The notes: generated by a model from the sequence alone, not told the origin. Shown: positions 36,765 through 48,342, counted from the first letter of the stretch. The stretch is 64,000 nt of DNA from Ophiostoma sp. CBS 140.51 (GCA_029298735.1 JANSLP010000023.1:62001-126000), one strand, 5' to 3'. A program made the numbers and translations.

Positions 36765-39700
36765 GATCAACTCAACGATGTGGTGTTGCAAGTAAACAAT
36801 GAAAGAACAAAAAAGAAATGATAAAATGTTCAAGAACTGGCTGATGATGGAGATGATATAGAAAAGGGTCCCCGATAAGAGGAAGAATGGTCGCTTCAAA
36901 TTATATCTGAATATGGGACTCTACTATAAGGGTCTTGCCAACAACATCGTACCGTGCCTTTGAGCCTCAAGATGGTGTGAAAGGCTTAATTATATTTTCT
37001 TTTTCCTTTATATTTTCTTCGTTGCCTCACAGCAGCAGGGATGGTTGTGTCACCAACACGGCGAGCTCTTTGATATCTCGCTCTCTTTGTTAGCACCGGA
37101 GCCAATACGCGGGCGCACATTCCTGAAAAAGGAAAGTATAAAATAATCAGAAGATGGTGTGCGAGGAAGACGTAAAGGTGGAGAGAGAGAGAGGATAGAG
37201 AAAATGTGAGCAGCGAGTTATGCCCAAAGCTTTCTCTACCAACAGATCGTCATCTGTGTCACTTGTCAAGAGATGTGGCCAGGGTCCTCAGCTCTGCGCT
37301 ATCGCTTATTCCAGCAAGGCGAGGCCATGGTGGCGGTGTGCTTGTTGTGGTTGGTGTGATTGGTGTTGGGCAGCGGCGTTGAGTCCGTTGTCAACATGAG
37401 GTGCCTCTGCGCACAAGCTCTATCTGAGGCTAAACGTACCAGACCGAGATGTTTGTAGACGTCAGAGTGTCTTTTTTACTATCGTCTCCTACTCTCTGAT
37501 ACCAAGACTCGTCCAGGTCAGGCCACCGAAGGATTTTGGCAGCCGTTGGAACGACGTAATCTGTGCAATCATGGAACACAAAACAGCGGAAAACAGCAGA
37601 AAGTAGAAAAAAACAGCCCAGATGTCTGGCACACAAGCCAAGCTGAAGACGCACACACATGGATCAAGGGGTGCAAGGCGGTACAGAGCAAGCTCGCACA
37701 ACGACACAACAAAACGGTAAAGCCGCTCACATAGAGGTATCAAAGGCGCCAATAGACTTCGTTATCTGCCCATCCTGTGCCAAAAAGGCGGGATAAAAGG
37801 CGAGAGGAATTTTCCAGATAATGCAGATGAAAGACACTTGACGCTCCGTTTCTCGTTTGAAATGCTCCCGTCCAGGAATAGTCCATGAATCAGAGAGAAA
37901 CGGCGCGCCTCAAGTTCTTGTTTTCCTGCTCTGTTTCTGCGTATCTGCTCCTGTCCAAGCCAGACATACAGATGTTGTGTAAGTGAATAATATGAGACAA
38001 GAGGGGGCGAGGGAAAACGTGGAGGCCAGAAACAAACGAGACGGTGAAAACAAAAGAATAAAAAATAATGGAAAAAAGGCATATCCGAACAGTTTGTTCA
38101 GCCAGATGATACCAAAGAAGGGGACCCTCGTAGTCATAGACTCGTCACCGGCTTGCCATCCATTTTGGTGATGCTCATGTAGCTACCCATGAGGCCAGTC
38201 ATGGCCAGCCTTGTCTGTGGTGAAAAGTGCGGATGGCTGCAACCGTTGCATGCCACACCCGGACCCTACTTTGATAAAGTGACAAAGTGCAGTTTGATGT
38301 CGTCAAATCAGAATAAAGGGTCCGACACCCCTAAAATGGCTCAGTTGCGGAAGACGCCCGGTATTCCGTGATGTCGGTCGGGCGTCATCTGCCACGGGCA
38401 CAAGTGAAGGAAAGAGAGACAGAGAGAGAGAAAGGGACTTGGTGGAGACATGGCCGTCCAGTGGAGGCCAATAGAGGTCAGTGATTATCCCGATCGAGAT
38501 CGAGATGGTGTCGTCTTATCATCGGGTTGTCGCTGCTTTGATCGTTGTTCGCTCTTGTTCGCCGTCGGACGACTCGTGGTCTCCGTCCGAGGCTCGTGTC
38601 TGCATATGTTTGCATATTGTATGCATCCAATAAGAGGACCATCGGTCTCATCTCTCCGCCGTTGTGTGTGATTTTATTCCGCCGGTGTTCTCTGCCTACC
38701 TATCAGCATACGTCGCCATGTCGTGAAGTCGGTGTATGCAGAGAGAAGTGCGTCGGATATCTGCACATATCTGCAAGTGTGAGTCTTGGAACAGACCAGA
38801 CACTCTATCCGTTTGATCTCAACAATCTCAATCTCAGTAATCTCAGAAGAAATTCAGCAGATGAGATTGTGCTCCGTGAAACCAGGAACATTTTTGCTTC
38901 GGCGTCGTTCTCTAGATGCGCGGCGTGAGATCGATGCAATGTGGCCACCGAGGTGTATGAGATGTGTAGGAGATAAACTGTCCGGGAGGACGCACAAAGG
39001 CAGAAAAGTATTATAGACTTTGGAGATTCTTTGACAATAGCGCTTCCAGGATGAAGAGCAAAGGCACAATGACGAGCCATGGAGACGATCAGTTGCACAG
39101 CTGCTCGCACTCATCCCCATCTGGTTTTGACTTCTGACGGTCCTTCTCCTTTTGCCCGACGGCCGGGGAGTAAAGAGGAGGGAGGGTAGAGGTAGTAGCC
39201 TGTTGAACCACGGTTAGTATGTATTTCACGCGATAAGGGTAGAAAACAAAGGCCGACGGGGGAGGAAAGCAAGTACGTAACCCAACCACAACCTCGACCG
39301 AGGGGGGGAGAGAGAGAGTACTTTGCAGGAGAACCCTCGGTCGATCAAAGACACTTTCTGTCAGAGTGCAGGACTGCAGGATCTACAGTTCTCTCTGTCT
39401 CTTTTTGTCTTTTTGTCTCTTTGTCTCGTTTTGCGGCACACCCTCCAGCTCAAGCGAAACGAGGCGCGCGCTGGCAGGTGAGCGCAGGTTTTGCACTTCT
39501 GCCCGATGGGCTCCGACAAGCCACGACCCTGGCACAAAGCACAAAAAGAAGGGGGAAAAAACGAACAAGACGGAAGCCTTTCCCTCCTCACACAGGCTCC
39601 ATCTTAGTCCCCTCTTTGAGACATACAGTGTAGTGCAACCTTGTTGTCTGAATCGCCCGACGCTATTTTGTTTGGAAGACGTTTGCTTGAAAGACGCTGT

Positions 39701-40138
39701 TTGACTGTTTGAAATTTATTGGTAGTATCGTGTTGGTTCAGGATTGGATTCAGGCATAGCCGCTTAGCTAGAGGCCTCGTGCGTTCAAGTATGAGCAATT
39801 TAAATTTGAGAATAAATGTCGTTTTTTGTGATCTCTGCAATTTTCTGAAGAAAAAAAACGTTGTCATTAAATGAAAGCCAGGCTTCATACGTCACTTGAG
39901 AAGTGAGCCTTGGTAAGAAAGGAACCACAATGATGTGCAATGATGTGCATAACTTGGTATTAGCAAGGCTTGAGCACATACTATGCCCTACCCCTTAACA
40001 CCAACGGACAATGTGCAGAAACCTTCCTTTTGCTCGTTCCGTCTCTTTCCCTCTCCTTCTGGTGTACATCCTTGCTCGGTGGGCAAGGAAACTAGCCCAC
40101 AGCATCTTAGGCCGGTCATATCAGGCGTGTAGGACGCT
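36765..40138. other. 3.4-kb intergenic region
   Basis: Between the DUF7514 gene start and the end of the Stc1-domain gene, both on the minus strand. No coding region is supported. Contents: GA-rich microsatellite patches (about 37181-37196, 38412-38432 and 39309-39318) and an 11-bp inverted repeat, TCGACCGAGGG (39294-39304) and CCCTCGGTCGA (39334-39344), with a 29-bp spacer. Confidence 0.5.
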
Positions 40139-41622
40139 TCAACACTCATCCTCGCTGTCGTCATCGTCGGCGTCGGCATAGACGGTCCTCCCCTGGGGCT
40201 GGACCTCCATGCCACCAGTGCTGGCGACATAGCGAGGAGCGACGAGATTGGTTCTGCGTTGAACCTGGTGTAAAGAAATGTTAACAAATCATCTTTGCAC
40301 CTTTTCAAATCCAAAGCATTTTTGAACGGGTCTGTAACGTACAGGTCTAGCCCATCCATTGCGAGTTTCAGCCCGCTGCGACGGAGTTGCGGACTGGGTC
40401 AGGGGACGAGACAAATCTGCGAATCGGTTTTCCATCCACAGGGTCTGCCTACCACCGCCACCACCAGCCGAGCTAGTAGCGACCGAGTTGCTCTGGCTGC
40501 CAGATGTGCGTCTCGAGTTGTCAGAGAAGAGCGTGTTGGACACGCTCCGATTGGTCTGCGAGGCGGTGTCGGTATCGCTCATCAGCAGCGAGCCTCCCAC
40601 GGGCGTGTAGTAACTACGCGGAGCGATCGAAGCCGGGCCTCTGACCGTGGATGCGGTGGCAACGGAGGCATACGATGGTGCAGCGCTCGGGACAGTGCCA
40701 AGGTTGATGGCGCTCAGGGCCTCGGGAAGCCCACCGAGCTCGCGGTTGCAGGTGTCGAGCAGGCTGGGGCGAGAAATCTCGGATCCGGTGCCCACAATCG
40801 AGGGTTGCGTGCCAAAATCGACGGTGTCAAAGTCACCAAGCTCGCTTGGGTTGCCTTGAATCCACTGGTATGGTGAGTAAGTGTTTTTCTAATCATGATG
40901 ATGGCCGTTATGCTCTGGTGTGGTGAACTTACATCTTCAATCCGCTCGCCGGGGACCTCGTCAATGGGAATGATTCCGCCGTCGTCGTCTTCGTCGTCGT
41001 CGGCCTCTTCCTCCTCCTCGTCTTCATTGAGCGAGCTGGGGGGGACGTAGGGGGCATACCCGGGCTCAACGCTAAGTTGCCAGTCCGTGCAGTTCATGCA
41101 CCACTAACTTGGGTTAGCTAGTTGTTTCTTCTCGTACTTTCTGAGATCCTTTCGAGATTCTCGGGTCCTTTTGAACTTACAGTCTTGCTGTGGTTGCGAG
41201 TGCTGCGGCTAAAGTTCTCAATGGGATGCCACTTGGCGCAGGGGCCCTCGCACTTGAGTTCGCGGCGGATCTGGGTCGAATGGGCTCTGCACGAGATCTC
41301 CTCCTTGCCTTGGGACCGGGTGTACTTTTCGAGCTGGCGGTTAGAGAACTCTTCGCGCGGCTTCCATTCACCGCCAGCGAAGCAATGGATCCTGTTGATG
41401 GTGAGCTTCGAGTTGACGAAAGATGAGGATATCGATGTGTTGTCTACACACTTGCGGGAAGTGTTTTGGACGACCCGGTCATTCCTAGGGCGGCTGTACG
41501 GTGATGTCAGAAACATGGACTAGATGTATTATCGGACTCTGAGAGACTCACCGGAGGAAGAGCGAGACCACGCCGCTGTCTTGGCCAGGTCTGCCGTTTC
41601 CGTTGCCGTTGCGTTCGGCCAT
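40139..41622 (-). CDS. Stc1-domain zinc protein
   Basis: Five exons: 41622-41552, 41493-41181, 41103-40933, 40864-40343 and 40264-40139, all in phase, 400 residues. The first half matches the Stc1 domain, a tandem LIM-like zinc fold. In fission yeast Stc1 links the RNAi complex to the CLRC histone H3K9 methyltransferase. Seen: IHCFAGGEWKPREEFSNRQL, EISCRAHSTQIRRELKCEGP-C, PIENFSRSTRN and WCMNCTDWQ. The second metal site is C-x3-C plus C-x2-C. The first, CFAGG with CRAH, is the abbreviated form usual in filamentous fungi. After it come a very acidic stretch (EDEEEEEADDDEDDDGG), a Ser/Thr-rich region and an acidic C-terminus (DADDDDSEDEC). Several Stc1-domain paralogues exist per Pezizomycotina genome, so a role in RNA silencing is not assured here. 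It is divergent from the RAD57-like gene. Confidence 0.83.
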
Positions 41623-42622
41623 GACTAGAGAGAAGTTGTCGGTTTGTCAAGAGGAAATAAATGGAATGATGCTGGAGGATGTGATCAGGGTGAGAGCCTT
41701 GTGTGTCTTGAGGCATCCAGAGCAATGCTCTAGCAATCAGGATGGTGGTCCGATTGGGATGGAGCAGCCTCAATGGCGGTGGTGGAAGAGAGGATGAAGT
41801 GAAGGAAAAGGGGGGAGAGCGTGAATATTTATTCAAGACAGCTTGCGTTTGCTCGTCTATTTTTCTCCCCACCTCTTGTGACCGTCTCGTAGGATATGGT
41901 TTACCATACTAGGAGAGAACGAAGGTCGCTCCTTCTGATTTTGAATATCATTATCAACATAGGCTCAATAGGGAAGGAGCGATACCGCACGCCATGTTGA
42001 GCCTGTTTGCTCACTTTGCTGTCAGGTGTTTGGTGAGAAGCAGCTCACAACAATATCCTGTATGAAAATGAGAGGGTATTTGAAACTGATATTATATTGC
42101 CTGTAAATCATATATATACCTTTGACCGAATTGATCATTCAAGTCTTACCAAGTTGTTTTCTTTTCGTATTACTGTATTTTCCTGTGAATATTTATTTAT
42201 TTCAGAAAACAAATGGCCTCAGTTTCGCAAATCCCGATCAAACCTAGATTTGACTTTTTTTTAAAAAAGAAGAAGAGAAATATCATATATCTAGTAGAAA
42301 AACCTACAAATAAATAAATAAAAGGCCGTCCAATTGAGTAAAAAGTCACAGTCCATATCCTATTGCTGTCGTTTGGTGGCAGCTCACACAAAATGGAGAC
42401 CCACTCACCCATTTGGCGTAAAGTGATAACGTGAGCACGCGTTTTGCTAGTCGCGCCTTCTCCAAAAACGGCCCCTCCTCTCCACTCGTCACGGGAAACA
42501 GCGGCCATCACTCAAAGAGGGAAACGACGACGCGACACAGAAAACACTCTTTTATCAGAGATCAGTTTTTGATTCTTTTCTTATGGTTTTCTCTGCCTAC
42601 TACGCACCCGCCGCACCACCCC
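41623..42622. other. Divergent intergenic region
   Basis: About 1 kb between the starts of the Stc1-domain gene (minus) and the RAD57-like gene (plus). The middle (about 42040-42330) is AT-rich with T and A runs. I see no gene. Confidence 0.5.
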
Positions 42623-44515
42623 ATGAGCGACCTCCACGCGCTGCTGCCCGATTTCCCGTCTGCCGACAAGTATGCCTCGCTCCTTGCCGGTCTCGAGACG
42701 CACCGCATTGGCCTGAGCGAGCTGCTGACGCTCGACGCGGCCGAGGTTGGCAAGCGGACGCGGCTACCTCTTCTCAACCTTCAGCGGCTGTGTGAAGAGG
42801 TGCGGGCGCACTTGGCAAGTGTGCCTGCGAGGTCGATACGGAGGCGGCCGAAGGCCGACTCTGCAGAGCAGTCAGCCGACGAAGTCGGCGAGGACAAGGG
42901 CGATGAGAAGCGCACACCCGGACTCACCCAGGAGAAGGGTCGTATCAGCACGCTCGACCCGGCACTCGACACTGCACTCGGCGGCGGGTTCCCTACTGGG
43001 GTGCTCTCCGAGGTTGTGGGCGAGAGCGGCGTGGGCAAGACACAGCTGCTGCTTAGCCTGCTGGTAGCCGTGCAGCTACCGCCACCACGCGGGCTCGGCC
43101 GCAAAGCGCTCTATATATCTTCCGAAGCACCACTGACGACAAGCCGCCTGACACAAATTATCCGCAGTCACCCAGACCACGAGACACTGCAGAAACATTG
43201 CTCGTTGCAAGCAATTGCGACGATTAACACACCCGACCTTGAGGCGCAGGAGCACATCTTGATGCACCAGCTGCCCGTTCAGCTGGCGAAAGCAGAACAG
43301 TTTGGCGGCGAGGCCGGGTCGTTTGGACTGGTTGTGCTGGACTCGGTGGCGGCCAATTTCCGGCCGTTCTTTGGCGGGAGTGTGGGCGACCGTGGGACTG
43401 AAAATGGCGGCGGTGGCCGAGGGTCTGGGGCACCGCCGGGCCGGGGTACCTCGCTGGCTGCCCGCAGCTTGGAGCTCACACGGCTGGGCATGTTATTACG
43501 AACGCTCGCACAGAAACACAACCTGGCGGTCGTGGTGGCCAACCAGGTAGCCGACCGCTTTGACGGAGACGGTGGGGGCATGAGTGACGGTGGAATTGTG
43601 ACAATGGCGCAACAATGGAATGCCGGCGGAAGTATACCACGGCAAATATCGTCGATGACAATGTCTTCTGCCAAACGACCACGGCAGGGGGGCATGCTGC
43701 CACCACCATCTGTGCGGCAACAACAACAAATGCAGCCACAATCATCCTCCTACACACAACTTACACAAGAGAGCCCACTGGCAGCACGGAGTCGAAGGCA
43801 ACAGCCGGCACCACTACCGGCGGCAGTGGCTGCCCTGGGCATGTCGTCTCAGACAGAACCCGACGCCAAGACGGAAGACCAGATCAAACTGCCTCCGTCG
43901 AGCTTGGACGAAAAGCCATCCATTAATTCTGCAGCCGAAATACCACTCTCCGCCAACGACTTCTTACCACCCTCCTCGCAATACATCCCTCCATCGCAGT
44001 TTCCACCACCGCCCCCAGCACCGCCCGTGCTCCAGCTCGACCACCAACAACGATGGTTTACTGGATGGGGCGACAACCCGAGTGCATATGCAAATAGCGG
44101 CAATGGACCCGACGCCCGAAACAAGACCCCTTCTCTAGGTCTTGTCTGGGCGACACAGCTCGGCATGCGCGTGGCTCTTATCAAGGCCTCGCGCACAGGC
44201 AGCCACGGCGGTAGTGGCAGTGGCTACCGACCGACCGACGGCAGCGGTTACGGTGGTGACGACGACGAGTATGACGAGAGCAGCAGTGTCGATCGGCACA
44301 ACACCGGTGCACCACGGCTACGGCACTCGTGGCGACGATGGATGAAGGTGGTGTTTGCACCACATGTGGCCGCAACAGGGGCGACAGCATCCTCAACGAC
44401 TCTGGAGAGATACAAGTCGGCATTGGCTGCACGCATGCAGGGCGCCGTCGAGTTTGATATCACCATGGGGGGATTACGAGCGGTATTGCCGGCTGCGGAC
44501 GCAAAGAGGGGGTGA
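42623..44515 (+). CDS. rad57: RAD57-like RecA-family recombination mediator
   Basis: RecA/Rad51-family ATPase; Rad57 pairs with Rad55 to help Rad51 load on single-stranded DNA during homologous recombination. Single exon, 630 residues. The N-terminal helical domain is followed by KGRISTLDPALDTALGGGFP, Walker A GESGVGKTQ (133-141), YISSEAPLTTSRL, LMHQLPVQLAKA, Walker B LVVLDSVAANF (about 236-246), then RSLELTRLGMLLRTLAQKHN and VVVANQVADRF, all Rad57-like. A disordered insertion of about 180 residues, rich in Gln, Pro and Ser, separates these from LGLVWATQLGMRVALIK and the last strands (FDITMGGLRAVLP). Yeast Rad57 is 460 residues, so this insertion explains the extra length. ATG 42623 (MSDLHALLPDFPSADKY) is chosen over an upstream in-frame ATG because the intervening codons look like leader. 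Confidence 0.87.
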   Translation: MSDLHALLPDFPSADKYASLLAGLETHRIGLSELLTLDAAEVGKRTRLPLLNLQRLCEEVRAHLASVPARSIRRRPKADSAEQSADEVGEDKGDEKRTPGLTQEKGRISTLDPALDTALGGGFPTGVLSEVVGESGVGKTQLLLSLLVAVQLPPPRGLGRKALYISSEAPLTTSRLTQIIRSHPDHETLQKHCSLQAIATINTPDLEAQEHILMHQLPVQLAKAEQFGGEAGSFGLVVLDSVAANFRPFFGGSVGDRGTENGGGGRGSGAPPGRGTSLAARSLELTRLGMLLRTLAQKHNLAVVVANQVADRFDGDGGGMSDGGIVTMAQQWNAGGSIPRQISSMTMSSAKRPRQGGMLPPPSVRQQQQMQPQSSSYTQLTQESPLAARSRRQQPAPLPAAVAALGMSSQTEPDAKTEDQIKLPPSSLDEKPSINSAAEIPLSANDFLPPSSQYIPPSQFPPPPPAPPVLQLDHQQRWFTGWGDNPSAYANSGNGPDARNKTPSLGLVWATQLGMRVALIKASRTGSHGGSGSGYRPTDGSGYGGDDDEYDESSSVDRHNTGAPRLRHSWRRWMKVVFAPHVAATGATASSTTLERYKSALAARMQGAVEFDITMGGLRAVLPAADAKRG

Positions 44516-44823
44516 AAAGGGAGTTGATATATCCAGATGTGTGGTTATAAACGAATGATTTCATTTCATGATAGACAAAATACGGTGTTCACAGGGGGAT
44601 TCTATGTTTACATGGGCTGTTTGTTATTTTATTTTTCAATTCTAAGCCAATTCGAATTTTGTGCCATGATGGAGTTCCCCTTCTGCCAATGCTATGTGTG
44701 GAAATCAAAAACTATGCCTGCCCAGTCTAAGAAATACAAAAAAAACACCTTGGGAATGACGCCGCTATTTTTCTTCGTCTCTCTTTTCTCTTTTTTAATT
44801 TGCTTCTCTCCCCACCCTATGTC
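44516..44823. other. Convergent 3' intergenic region
   Basis: About 308 bp between the RAD57-like stop and the end of the Pol III subunit gene. It is AT-rich with T runs and nothing else is recognisable. Confidence 0.5.
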
Positions 44824-47800
44824 TTATGTCTTCTGAGAACCGTGCGGGAACTCGTCCTCGAGCTGCAGACGCACACCGACGTTCATGCTAATCAGCTCTT
44901 GCACCAGCAGCTTGGCTGCATAGGGCATCGTCATTTGCGTCACGTCGCGCGTGCTCCGGCACGTCTGGCAGAAGCCCTTGTACCCAAACAGACCGCACCG
45001 CTGGCAAATGTCGAGCGACGTGGCATCGGAACTCGTCATCAGACGTTCTAGGAGTAGTTGGGATGCGCCGTAGGCAATCAGACAATCACGCTCCATTTCA
45101 CCCAGACGCAGACCACCGTCGCGCGACCGACCTTCTGTCGGTTGGCGTGTCAGGATGGCGCGGGGACCGCGGGCACGCGAGTGCATCTTGTCCTGGACCA
45201 TGTGCTTGAGGCGCTGGTAGTAGATGGGGCCGTTGTAGATGTGAGCTTCAAGAGGTTCACCGGTGACACCGGACGTGAACGTGTCCTTGCCCTCCCACGA
45301 GAAGCCGTTGCGCACAAGCTCTTCGCCCATGGCCTCGACAGGGTGCGACCGGAACGCGTCGCCATAGCCATAGTCGCGGCGGCCGGCCACGACCGAGGCC
45401 TTGCCCGTCAGACACTCAAAGAGCTTGCCGACTGTCATTCGCGAGGGAAAACCGTGGGGGTTCATGATAATGTCCGGACAGAGGCCCGAGTCGGCAAACG
45501 GCATATCTTCCTGGTCGACGATGATGCCGACAACGCCCTTTTGACCGTGACGCGACGAGAACTTGTCGCCAATCTCCGGGCGGCGCGTCTGGCGCGTCTG
45601 CACCTTGAAAATGAGTGTGTCCTTTTCCGTCTGCGAGACCATGACTTTGTCGACATAGGCCGGGTCGTTGATGCGGTAGGTGAGGGACGAGTCGCGGAAC
45701 TCGTTGGAGCCGCTGTCTAGACCGATACCCGTTGTCGCCAGGTCCACAGGACTTTCCTTCTTGATCATGACGTCGCCGTGGCGCACCTTCCAGCCGACCG
45801 CGGCCAGACCGTCATTGTCAATGGCCGAGTGCTTGGCCAGGCGCTCGCCGCGCTCGTCGCGCTCGGGGGCACCCACACGTTCGGCGCGGCCGTTAGGGTA
45901 CCGCTGCAGCTCGGCCACGTACTTGCGGAAGACCTGGCAACGACCGAAGCCACGGTCGATCGACGCCTTGTTGAGGACGAGAGCATCCTCGATATCGTAG
46001 CCCGAGTACGACATGACGACGACTGTGGCGTTCTGGCCAGCGGGCAGCTTGTCGTAATGCACCAGCTCAATGGTCTTGGTAATGACCATGGGCCGTTGCG
46101 GGTAGACGAGGGTGTAGAGAAGAGTGTCGATGCGGTGGAACTGGTTGTATGCGATGGCGCCGATGGCTTGTTTACCCATGGCACACTGATAGGTGTTACG
46201 CGGGGACTGGTTGTGGTGGGGGAAGGGAATAAGACCGGCGACGGCGCCCAGAATCGTAAAAGGCTCAATCTCGAGATGTGTTGTGGCCGCACCGCAGTCC
46301 TTTTCGTACAGCGCCACAAGCGCATCCTGTTCTTCGTTGACATCGAGGTACTCAATCACACCGCGACGCAGAAAATCGTCAAAGGACACTTTGCCCATCT
46401 GAAGCAGGCGCAGGTGTTCTGGTTGCAGCCGTGGCTCGCCGTTCTTGACGATAATGTACGGCCGGCAGATACGGCCTTCGTCGGTGGCAATGTGGACGGC
46501 CGAGAAGTGTGCGTTGAGGTTGATGCTGACAAACGGCGAGATCCAGCCGCGGCGGCGCATTGTGCGGAACTTGGCCGCAAATCGCCGTGGGTTGGGTGTC
46601 AGGGCAAAGGGTGTACCATTGACGTGAATGACATAGGCACCCGGACGGTGGATCTCGGCGCCCGTAAAGTTGCGCAGGGGCTCGACGCTGTCGTCCAACG
46701 AGAACACCCATTCCCGAACGGGACCCTCCTCGACGTGTGTGGTAATGTGTGTCATGAGCGCCAAGTTCTTGACGAGACCACAGGCCTCACCTTCGGGCGT
46801 GTCGGATGGACACAGCATACCCCACTGCGACGGCTGCAGAGCACGAGGACCACTGACTTTGCGGGTCTTTTCAAACTGACTGTTGATGCGTGTCATCATA
46901 CCGAGGGCACTGATGTAACTGAGCCGACTGAGAACGTGCGTGACGCCGCCACGGTTCATACCGAAACGCTTGACGCTCCAGTTGCCCGTCTGGATGGCGC
47001 GGTTCATGCCCATGGAGATGACACTGCCCGTGGCGCTGATGGACGTCAGCGGGTCGAACGCCACGCCCTGGTGCGGCTTCTTGAAGAACTTGTCAATATT
47101 GGCGCGCAGGTTGCCCAAAAAGTTCTTGAACAAATCTTCAAACAGCAGGGACAACAGCTGGCCGGCCAACTCGAGACGCTTGTTGCCGACGAAATCGCGG
47201 TCGTCGACGAGGCGCGGGTCGTGCGCGGCCATGAGCACACGGCGCGCCATCATGGCCACATAGACAGCCTTGGGGAAGAAGTCGAGGCCCTCAATGGGCA
47301 CGTGGGCGATGATAATGTTGGCGAGGGCATCAAGACCTTCCTCGACGTTGTTGCGCCGCTGGGGCGGACCCATCATGCGCGGCGGACCACCAGGACCACC
47401 GCCGCCGCCGCCACCGCCGCCGCCGTTGCGGGCACCCATTTTGACGCGGGCACCAATATACTCGAGCGCCTGGTGCTGGGTAAAGACGCCGGCCTTGGCC
47501 GCATCGTCAAAGTTGACCGAGAAATCGTCCTGGTAGCGGCCGTCGGAACCAGCCACCAGCTGCATAATCTCGTAGTCGGACAGGCCGCCAAAGGCCTTGA
47601 GTACAATGACAATGGGAATGTTTTCCACCAACACATTGTGCTGCAGCGTCATGCGCTCCTTCTTGAGTGTGACGTACGTCTTACTCTTGCGCTCGTGCGT
47701 CGACGAAGTTACCGAGGCACTGATGACATTGTTCTTCTCCTCGGACTCGACAATCACACGGTTCTTGCTCAGCTGCTCCTGGATCAGAATAACCTTTTCC

Positions 47801-48342
47801 GTGCCGTTGATGATAAAGTAGCCGCCCGGGTCGAGTGGGCACTCGTTCATGACCTCCATCTGCGAGTTGGTCGCGCCGCTCAGACAGCACTTGGAGCTCT
47901 TGAGCATCACCGGCATGCGGCCCAGCGCAATGTTGCGGCGGATGACGCGCTTCTTGTCGCGCGTGTAGGCAATGTCGACGATAATGGGTGCCGCGTACGT
48001 CATGTCGCGCAGACGGCACTCCATGGGCGTGACCTCGTTCTGGGCCTTGACATCGCTGTAGTCGGATCGCGTCGGACGGCCGACGCGGATATCGGTAAAC
48101 TCAAGATAGAAGCCGCTCTGCACATCGCTGCGGATGGTGCGGTTCGCCTTGACAATCTCCTTGATTTCCTGCTCGACAAAGAAGTTGTACGAGTCAATGT
48201 GCTGCTTCACGAGACCCTTGACCTTCAAAAAGGCCGGCAGCAGCTGGTACTTGTCTTCTTTGGTGGAAATCGGATCTGTCAGCCGCTTGCCATTGTAAAA
48301 GGGCTCGAGGAGCGCCTCGAAGCCGTCGTCAATGACCGTCAT
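44824..48342 (-). CDS. ret1: RNA polymerase III second-largest subunit (RPC2/Ret1)
   Basis: Catalytic-core beta-like subunit of RNA polymerase III, which makes tRNA, 5S rRNA and U6. Single exon, 1172 residues. The N-terminus (DPISTKEDKYQLLPAFLKVK, LVKQHIDSYNFFVEQEI) is specific for Pol III rather than Pol I or II. Conserved beta motifs follow: GGYFIINGTEKVILIQEQ, SQWGMLCPSDTPEGEACGLV, NQSPRNTYQCAMGKQAIG, MSYSGYDIEDALVLNKASID, GDKFSSRHGQKG (active-site loop), MNPHGFPSRMTVGK, and a C-terminal zinc motif CQRCGLFGYKGFCQTC. A Gly/Pro-rich insertion (ten consecutive Gly, then PGGPPRMMGPPQRR) sits at about residue 305-330 in the lobe/protrusion region, coded by a GGN triplet run at 47399-47430. Lack of introns across 3.5 kb is notable among its intron-containing neighbours. 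Confidence 0.95.
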   Translation of the reverse strand: MTVIDDGFEALLEPFYNGKRLTDPISTKEDKYQLLPAFLKVKGLVKQHIDSYNFFVEQEIKEIVKANRTIRSDVQSGFYLEFTDIRVGRPTRSDYSDVKAQNEVTPMECRLRDMTYAAPIIVDIAYTRDKKRVIRRNIALGRMPVMLKSSKCCLSGATNSQMEVMNECPLDPGGYFIINGTEKVILIQEQLSKNRVIVESEEKNNVISASVTSSTHERKSKTYVTLKKERMTLQHNVLVENIPIVIVLKAFGGLSDYEIMQLVAGSDGRYQDDFSVNFDDAAKAGVFTQHQALEYIGARVKMGARNGGGGGGGGGGPGGPPRMMGPPQRRNNVEEGLDALANIIIAHVPIEGLDFFPKAVYVAMMARRVLMAAHDPRLVDDRDFVGNKRLELAGQLLSLLFEDLFKNFLGNLRANIDKFFKKPHQGVAFDPLTSISATGSVISMGMNRAIQTGNWSVKRFGMNRGGVTHVLSRLSYISALGMMTRINSQFEKTRKVSGPRALQPSQWGMLCPSDTPEGEACGLVKNLALMTHITTHVEEGPVREWVFSLDDSVEPLRNFTGAEIHRPGAYVIHVNGTPFALTPNPRRFAAKFRTMRRRGWISPFVSINLNAHFSAVHIATDEGRICRPYIIVKNGEPRLQPEHLRLLQMGKVSFDDFLRRGVIEYLDVNEEQDALVALYEKDCGAATTHLEIEPFTILGAVAGLIPFPHHNQSPRNTYQCAMGKQAIGAIAYNQFHRIDTLLYTLVYPQRPMVITKTIELVHYDKLPAGQNATVVVMSYSGYDIEDALVLNKASIDRGFGRCQVFRKYVAELQRYPNGRAERVGAPERDERGERLAKHSAIDNDGLAAVGWKVRHGDVMIKKESPVDLATTGIGLDSGSNEFRDSSLTYRINDPAYVDKVMVSQTEKDTLIFKVQTRQTRRPEIGDKFSSRHGQKGVVGIIVDQEDMPFADSGLCPDIIMNPHGFPSRMTVGKLFECLTGKASVVAGRRDYGYGDAFRSHPVEAMGEELVRNGFSWEGKDTFTSGVTGEPLEAHIYNGPIYYQRLKHMVQDKMHSRARGPRAILTRQPTEGRSRDGGLRLGEMERDCLIAYGASQLLLERLMTSSDATSLDICQRCGLFGYKGFCQTCRSTRDVTQMTMPYAAKLLVQELISMNVGVRLQLEDEFPHGSQKT

